Assembly: GCF_901000735.1 (NCBI RefSeq)
Contig: NC_081543.1
Location: 15,155,574 to 15,219,573, forward strand
DNA from: Corylus avellana
Taxonomy: Eukaryota > Streptophyta > Magnoliopsida > Fagales > Betulaceae
DNA length: 64,000 nucleotides
Direction of reading: 5' to 3'
In this document: positions 57,419 to 64,000 of the stretch, in pieces
How the letters are laid out: each line of letters opens with the position of its first letter
How positions within the stretch are numbered: position 1 is the stretch's first letter
Position numbers and translations under genes: made by a program
Notes under the pieces: model-generated
Told to the model about the DNA's origin: nothing
Seen by the model: only the letters and a program-made list of their open reading frames with translations
The model's database searches: none

Positions 57419-57532
57419 AGTGCGATCGATCGCACACCTAGTGCGATCGATCGCACTTGGCCAAGGATCCGCGTGTTTGATTCTGTGATTGCGATCGATC
57501 GCACCCAATGTGCGATCGATCGCAATCACAGA
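57419..57532. repeat. CGATCGATCG dyads (second cluster)
   Basis: GTGCGATCGATCGCAC occurs as two dyads at 57419-57460 and again as TTGCGATCGATCGCA at 57488-57531, with 'tctgtgattgcgatc' mirrored by 'gatcgcaatcacaga'. Confidence 0.88.
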
Positions 57533-57829
57533 ATCACCATACATACATACATATATATATATATTTATATTTTATGCAATTATTATTTTTTTAAATTTTT
57601 ATTGCATAATGTACAACAACTTCGATTATGATATGATCAAATGTGAGATCAAACTTGAAACAATTGAAATTGAATGTTTGATTAGACATCCAATTGGTCC
57701 AACCTAGTGCATTCGTAAGATCGATCGTGATAACATCAAATAATCGAACAAAATTCAAACAAATTAAATGTTCGATCGAACATTGAATTGAACTCTAAGC
57801 ATTTTCCATTATATTAGTGCATTACTTAA

Positions 57830-58536
57830 ATTGATCGGGATACAATCAATAAAACTTGACATGATTAAATGATCGATCAAACATCCGATCGATCTATAAT
57901 GAATTAGTTCGATTGATCGCGATATGATTAAATGATCGATCAAACATCCGGTCGATCCTAATGAATTAGTTCGATTGATCGCGATATGATTAAATGATCG
58001 ATCAAACATCCGGTCGATCCTAATGAATTAGTTCGATTGATCGCGATATGATTAAATGATCGATCAAACATCCGATCGATCCTAATGAATTAGTTCGATT
58101 GATCGCGATATGATTAAATGATCGATCAAACATCCGATCGATCCTAATGAATTAGTTCGATTGATCGTGATAGATCAATCGTTCGATCAAACATCCGATC
58201 GATCCTAATGAATTAGTTCGATTGATCGCGATAGGATCAATCGTTCGATCAAACATCCGATCAATCATAATGAATTAGTTCGATTGATCGTATATGATTA
58301 AATGATCGATCAAACATCCGATCGATCCTAATGAATTAGTTCGATTGATCGCGATATGATTAAATGATCGATCAAACATCCGATCGATCCTAATGAATTA
58401 GTTCGATTGATCGCGATATGATTAAATGATCGATCAAACATCCGATCGATCCTAATGAATTAGTTCGATTGATCGCGATATGATTAAATGATCGATCAAA
58501 CATCCGATCGATCCTAATGAATTAGTTCGATTGATC
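57830..58536. repeat. Minisatellite, 62-bp unit, about 11 copies
   Basis: The unit runs cgatcgatcctaatgaatta, gttcgattgatcgcgatatg, attaaatgatcgatcaaaca, tc (62 bp). Most copies differ at 0-3 positions; two central copies have 'gatcaatcgttcgatc' variants. It is unusually rich in GATC/TCGA. No ORF function. Confidence 0.93.
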
Positions 58537-59716
58537 TTACGGATATCCTATTAGTGTTATAATTTATTTACTTCATTTTTGATCGATCAAACATTCGATC
58601 CGATCGATCCTAATAAACATACAAATTAGTGTCATATTTATTTACTTCATTTTTTATTCTTTTTCACTTCTCTCATTCTATAATTCTAGTGCAATTTTTT
58701 CTTTTCTTTTTGAATTTCCCTTTATTGACAAATCAGGGCATCTGTCTCCAACATAATCTAATATTCAACTGTCCACGTATCAGGCCATTTTTTTATTTTT
58801 TTTTTAACAAAAATTTAAAAACAATAACAAAATATCTCAATATATAAAATACTAAAACCTTAATTTTATATTATATTACAACCAAAACAAAAAAATAAAA
58901 CACACACACACACATTTTAAAAAATATTAAAATTTAGAGCATCTCCAGTAGTATTTTTAAACTAGCTTTTTAGTTAAATTTAGCTATTTTGTTAACTTTT
59001 CTTGCTCCAATAGACACTGTAAAATAGAAGATTTTCCTATTACTGCTACAATGAACTTTCAAGAGCATCTTCAGCAGTAAGATGTATTCTACCTAGTCAA
59101 AGCACAATTCTATATTTTAGCTACTCATTTTTAATACCAACTCCATATTCTTTATTTTATTAAATATTATTTTTTAATCTTTTTTTTTTTTTTTTATTCG
59201 GGATTGCTTTTGCATCATCTTGTAAATTGCAATAGAATTGATTCACGTAGGATATCCGTGTGTTATTTTTATTAAATGTTTTTTGGAAGAAATAATAAAT
59301 AATTAATCATTGTAGTTTACCTAAATTACAAATTTCTTCATATCGTATTAAAGTAACCGTACATTTGATTTTACTTTGTTAAAAGAATAGGGGTATTATA
59401 AAAATATAACAAAATAAGTAGACTTTTTGATACAATTTGATAGTTTGACAGGATACTGTAGTTATTTATATTTTTTTCTTTTTTTTTTTTGTAAATAAAA
59501 TACCCCAAATATTTAGTTGCACAAAAAAGTTTACCAATAGCTTTTTTGTGAACTAAATTTTGCTGAACTAAAAGTGGTATCTGTCTAAAATTTTGCTGAA
59601 CTAAAAGAATTTCAGAATTGTCTGAAAGTGGCGGGGGTTCTAAAATTTTGGGCACTGTTTATTGTCTGAAGACCTCCCGCGCGCCACTTTTAGTTCCCCA
59701 CTCTCACGCTAGCTGT

Positions 59717-59747
<31 letters not shown>

Positions 59748-60228
59748 GCTGTCTCTCAATCTCACTCTCTCACTCTCTCGAGCTCACTCTCACTCTCTCC
59801 CTCCCTCTCTCTCGAGCTCTCTCTCTCTCTCACTCACTCCACGCAAGTTTCTCTCTCTCCGGCAGCTGTTTCCGGCGCACCTCTCTCACTGCCAGCTCTC
59901 ACTCCCGTGTTCATCAACTCTCTTGTAGCTCTCTCAGGTATGAGTTTCTCCTAAACCCTTGCAAACCTTAAATGCCTCTCAATCACTCAATAATATCCAT
60001 GAATTGTGATTTGAAGAAATGGGTAAAAAAAAGGAGCAAGAATGGGTAAAGAAAGTTATCACAATTCTTATAAATTCACACTCTAATAGCTCAAGAATGG
60101 GTTAATAATGAATTAGTTTCACAATATTTCTTTACCCATTCTCAAATGAATTAGTTTCACAATATTGCTTCATTTATCATGAAATTGCTTGTAAATGTAA
60201 ACTCTAATAGCTCAAGAATGGGTAAATA
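58537..60228. other. Low-complexity and non-coding stretch
   Basis: Contains (AC)n near 58903, 'gagcatctccagtagt' text typical of Mutator-like MITE ends at 58937 (repeated as 'agagcatcttcagcagtaag' at 59063), a CTCACTCT-rich tract at 59710-59945, and repeats of 'ctaatagctcaagaatgggt' at 60080-60228. The long frame in the CT tract is low complexity, not a gene. Confidence 0.6.
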
Positions 60229-60328
60229 NNNNNNNNNNNNNNNNNNNNNNNNNNNNNNNNNNNNNNNNNNNNNNNNNNNNNNNNNNNNNNNNNNNNNNNN
60301 NNNNNNNNNNNNNNNNNNNNNNNNNNNN
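60229..60328. other. Assembly gap (100 N)
   Basis: Exactly 100 N, about 90 bp before a CACTA right terminus. Confidence 0.98.
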
Positions 60329-60420
60329 GTCGAAAAGTCGACGCTATTGCCATTAGGGTCGACTTTAGGACTTTTAGGGTCGACTCAAAGTCGCCCCTAA
60401 AGAGCTAAATTCTTGTAGTG

Positions 60421-60851
60421 AAAAAAGAAAAGCATTTGATGTTGACGACGACGATCATCAGAAACATTGATGTGTGGGTAATTAGCGACGACAAATGTCG
60501 TCGCTGATGTGTGCTAAATGTTGTTGTTGATATGTGCATCATCAGCGATGACATTTGTCGTCGCTGATGTGTGAGTCATCAGCGACGACATTTGTCGTCG
60601 CTGATGTGTGCGTCATCAGCAACGACATTGACTTTTACAAGCATTTTCAGCGACAAACTTTGATAATTATTAGCGACGACATATGTCGTCGCTGATAATT
60701 ATTAATGTCGTCGCTGTTTAGTCTTTAACGACGGATTACTTGCAACGACTGGGAGCGATGACCATAGTCGTCGCTGATGACCATCAGCGACGACATGTGG
60801 GCCTTTAGCGACGACCCAGGGTCGTCGCTAAAGAGCTATTTTCCTGTAGTG
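60421..60851. mobile_element. Right end of another CACTA-like family (family B)
   Basis: Repeated palindromes of CATCAGCGACGACA/TGTCGTCGCTGATG close with GGTCGTCGCTAAAGAGC and the terminus TTTTCCTGTAGTG (ends 60851). The left end is not seen. It stands directly against the family-A terminus. Confidence 0.78.
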
Positions 60852-61633
60852 AAATTAAAGAAAGCTTAGTCTGCGCATATATCTATGTTCATTCTCATTT
60901 TATGAATTGCCATTTGCCTCTTGTCTTTAGGGACGAAATCAGGATATTTATCCAGGAGAGTCGAATATAATGTTAAAGACAAAGAAAAAATAAATAAATA
61001 AATCTTTTTTACTCTCCGTAAGGCCATATCCTCTGGAATATGTGAACGGTTAAAATATTCTGAATGAATGTGATATTACAAACATGGCTAAAATATTTGT
61101 AGCATATTCAGGACCCTTAAATAAATGCACATGCACTCGATTCTGACAATAATAAATACATATTTTAATTATTTAAAAATAAAAATACACATTTAAAAAA
61201 TAATAATTTTGCATCATGAAAATGGAGGTTTGTTAAATTTACGAATTGGTACAAGAATAAAGAAAAATGACAGAAACTATTTATCAAATATAATTTATTT
61301 CTCAGTTCTTTTTTGCCTCTAAGTTTACATATTCTTTTAAGAAAAAAAGGAGATCGAGAATAACAATGTACGGTCGACAGCCCCCATTTAATTAGGTTAA
61401 TAAAGCCTGTTATGTTCATCTTAGATTGTTGACAAGGAGATTAGTTTTCCGCACAAAAGAAATAAAATAGAGTAATGCTACATAATTTCTCATTCTTATA
61501 CTTTTATTTTAACAATTTTCTAAACGACTTCTAAAATTATTACTAATTCTAATAATAATTTTTTTTTTTTTTAAAAAAAAGAAAAGATAATAATAACCCA
61601 AGAAACATTCATTAAAGCTTTCTAATACAACAC
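60852..61633. other. Non-coding stretch
   Basis: AT-rich. No gene, RNA or terminus recognised. Confidence 0.5.
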
Positions 61634-61733
61634 NNNNNNNNNNNNNNNNNNNNNNNNNNNNNNNNNNNNNNNNNNNNNNNNNNNNNNNNNNNNNNNNNNN
61701 NNNNNNNNNNNNNNNNNNNNNNNNNNNNNNNNN
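61634..61733. other. Assembly gap (100 N)
   Basis: Exactly 100 N. The left portion of the family-C element probably lies here. Confidence 0.98.
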
Positions 61734-62191
61734 TTCTGATGTGCTATATTTGGCACGTCAGGAAGTATTGACGTGTCAAAGAGACACGTCAATAATTTTT
61801 TGACGTGTCAAAGTGACACGTCAGAAAATTCTGACGTGCCACATTTTTGACGTGCCACTTTGACACGTCAGAAATTTCTGATGTGTCAAAGTAGCACGTC
61901 AGAAATTTTCTGATGTGTCAGACCTTGATACGTCAGTAAATTATAAAATTAAAAGTTATTTAAATAAATTGTTTAAAAATTAAATTGAATGAAAATATAC
62001 TGATGTGTCAAAAGTTGACACGTCAGGATTTACTAACGTGTATTTAACACGTCAATAAATCCTGACGTGTGACTTTTGACATGTCAGTAAAAAATTTGTT
62101 GACGTGCTAATTTTAGTATGTCAGGATTTACTGACGTGGCAAAAAATAGACATTGTTTGCCACGTCAGAAAATGACCGGTTTTTTGTAGTG
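61734..62191. mobile_element. Right end of a third CACTA-like family (family C)
   Basis: Alternating TGACGTGTCA/TGACACGTCA palindromes end with ATGACCGGTTTTTTGTAGTG at 62191. The left end is missing (gap). Confidence 0.75.
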
Positions 62192-62510
62192 ACAATAGCT
62201 TATGCAGATATACCATATGACTCCAATTTCTAAAGTATAAACTATCTAGTTATAATATTTGTATTAAATGACACAATAACTTGTATGGTTGTACACTTGT
62301 ACTATATAATTATATCATATGATAAAATGATTAATGATAATATCATATATTTCTTATATGTCTTTATATTAATATATACATATATATAATATATATACAC
62401 ACATATGCATAAATAACAAAAAAAACAAAGGTATATAATATATTTGTTATTATTGAGTAAATGAGTAATGTTGATTATATATTGTTATTTGTTACTTAAT
62501 AAAAAAATAT
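62192..62510. other. Non-coding AT-rich stretch
   Basis: No gene seen. (TA)-rich text at 62370-62400. Confidence 0.45.
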
Positions 62511-62708
62511 ACGAGCTAAGCTTAATAAGCGAGACGAACCTTATACGAGCTTGCTCACGAGCTTAGCCGAGTCGAGTTGAGCTTGCTTCGTTTAATATTC
62601 GAGCTAGAATTTGTGTTCATGAAACACTTCATTTAATATTCGAGCCGAGCTTATGCGAGCAGAACCCGAGCTTGCTCGCGAGACGCTTCGCTCACTTAAC
62701 AGCCCTAA
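62511..62708. mobile_element. End of an unclassified (hAT-like) DNA element
   Basis: Dense inverted CGAGCTTG/CGAGCT motifs end with 'cgcttcgctcacttaacagc' and 'ccta'. The reverse complement TAGGGCTGTTAAGTGAGC looks like a plant hAT terminus. Its right end coincides with the start of the duplicated segment. Confidence 0.5.
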
Positions 62709-62811
62709 TTATAAGTACGTATCTTAACTAAAAAAAAATGAATAATCATAAAATTTTAGATAGTTTTAGAAAATTAGAAATCAATAGAGAAAAAATTTAT
62801 AATAATGTCAT

Positions 62812-62848
<37 letters not shown>

Positions 62849-64000
62849 GTATTTCAAAACTAATTCTAAGAAATTCATAGAAAATTTTTAAAAAAGTATG
62901 GATAAGTATAAATAACTTTCCGTAATGATATGTAATTATTGATAACCATAAATAATTCAGTTATAATTATTAGTAGTTATAACTATGTATATATAATTTC
63001 AAAACTAATGTATAATAATAAGCAGGGACGGACCCAAGTTTCATTTGGGAAGGAACCAAGGGCCAAAATTTTTTTGGGGAGGGACTAATTGACAAAAAAA
63101 ACATTAATTTTTTTCTTTTTTCTTGTGATTTGGAGGGGACCAGGGCCAGGGCCACTCCCGGTCCTCCTTGGATCCGTCATTGATAATAAGTAATATAAAT
63201 TAGTTTAATTACAAAACTAATAAAACTAATTGAATGAGGAAATCACAAAACTAATTGAATAATTAGTGGGCTCCCAAACAATAGCCCCAAAACGAAATAA
63301 AACAATACATAAATACAAACAAATGGAAATAGATAGTATAAATAAGTGACCCGGCCTTCTTAATGAGCCGTATAAAGCCGTTACAAAAATAAAATGAGAA
63401 CAGATTAATGCAAATATATTTGTGCCCCCATTAGGAAATAGTGGCAGCCATCCGAAAGAGTCTAAAGTGGTAAATGCACTGTCAAAGTCCAAATCAGATA
63501 TCGAAAAAAAGAAAGACACCAACACAAAGTTTTGAAGCAAAGGTTTGCACAATTGGATCTAACCATAAAACTATACACAGACATATTCAAAACAAAAAAC
63601 AATAGAAAGACAACAGAAAATACATAAACACAACAAAACAACCAGCAACAGCCCGGGCATGGAAGACAGAACACATTAGTCGAAATACGGAAGACGGAAT
63701 ACTAACTATTGTTTATTTGTTTACATATTTTCCTGTCCAAAGTAACAACTAGCATATAGCAAAACTACTCAGATTACCAATCAAGGTTGTACTTTTTGAT
63801 GTTAGTTTTAAATTATTTTTCTGTTATGAAATGTGTTTATAAGAAATTTTAGTTATTTGATTGCAAACTACAATATTTTTTAATTGTTATTTGATAAGTA
63901 TAGTCTAAGTTGTTATTTGAGAATTATAGTCTAAAGTGGTTTTTAGTTCACACTACAATAAAAATGGTCATTAGCGACCAAATGTTTAGCGGCGACTTCG
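62709..64000. repeat. Second copy of the duplicated segment, with the empty copia site
   Basis: Follows 32151-33187 and then, without a break at 63756-63760 (ATAGC), the text after the copia element (38380 onward). It includes a (TA)n tract near 62813-62848, the small TIR element at about 63026-63178, and the family-D CACTA left end CACTACAATAAAAATGG at 63951, where the window ends. Confidence 0.9.

Larger units (their letters stand above)
53615..60420 (+). mobile_element. Third family-A CACTA region (left end 53615, right end 60420), possibly composite
   Basis: Left terminus CACTACAAGAAAG at 53615 and right terminus AATTCTTGTAGTG ending at 60420. The left 265 bp nearly equals 7152-7418. The interior has a tandem palindrome array, CGATCGATCG dyads at 54990-55255 and 57419-57532, a broken transposon-protein ORF, a 62-bp minisatellite, a CT-rich tract and an assembly gap. 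The 3-bp flanks (GTG and AAA) differ, so the ends may belong to two elements or a misjoined scaffold. Confidence 0.65.

Noticed and set aside
59618..59971. 117-codon Ser/Leu-rich frame
   Set aside because: Entirely explained by the CTCACTCT low-complexity tract.
63026..63178. Possible gene-like GC-rich patch (also 32455-32642)
   Set aside because: Its ends are inverted repeats (gacggaccc / ggatccgtc), so it is better read as a small TIR element.

Overview
This is plant nuclear DNA, most likely from a eudicot. Evidence: plant LINE, Ty1/copia and Ty3/gypsy chromovirus elements with initiator-Met-tRNA primer sites, plant CACTA, hAT and Mutator-type DNA transposons, tRNA-derived SINEs, and ankyrin/PGG genes of the plant BDA1/ACD6-like type with introns and CCAAT/TATA promoters. 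It is AT-rich, repeat-dominated, and carries five 100-N assembly gaps. I cannot name a species.

Layout. 1-3.5 kb: a decayed LINE on the minus strand. 3.5-7.1 kb: AT-rich sequence with one SINE. 7.15-11.9 kb: a CACTA-type element carrying exon fragments of two unrelated host genes, a calponin-homology KIN-14 kinesin and an ALWAYS EARLY/LIN9 homologue. 12.2-16.4 kb: an ankyrin gene relic, then ankyrin gene ANK1, broken by a nonsense codon and with a non-autonomous LTR element in its intron. 18.6-23.4 kb: the right part of a second CACTA element carrying seven exons of tyrosyl-DNA phosphodiesterase 1 (TDP1). The sequence flanking its right end (23.36-23.84 kb) also occurs uninterrupted at 18.0-18.5 kb, which marks an empty site. 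24-29.7 kb: decayed, tandemly repeated promoter/leader modules of the ankyrin family, interrupted by two hAT-like elements. 29.8-31.2 kb: ANK2, with one frameshift in a C-run. 32.1-38.6 kb: a segment also present at 62.7-64.0 kb; here it is interrupted by a young copia element (33.2-38.4 kb), and the other copy keeps the empty target. 39.1-44.3 kb: a gypsy chromovirus lacking the reverse-transcriptase catalytic block. 44.5-50.6 kb: several Mutator-like MITEs, a long-TIR element and a LINE 3' end. 51.9-53.6 kb: ANK3, the only intact gene seen (486 aa, GC-AG intron). 53.6-60.4 kb: a third CACTA-family region with palindromic arrays, a broken plant-transposon-protein ORF and a 62-bp minisatellite. 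60.4-62.2 kb: right ends of two more CACTA families.

The ordinary genes are one tandem ankyrin/PGG family (ANK1, ANK2, ANK3 plus relics). The most notable system is a CACTA family with TIR CACTACAAGAAA, subterminal palindromes of the TTAGGGTCGAC/GCGTCCAC type and internal CGATCGATCG arrays. It has picked up pieces of at least three host genes, and two of its left ends are almost identical over about 265 bp, suggesting recent movement.
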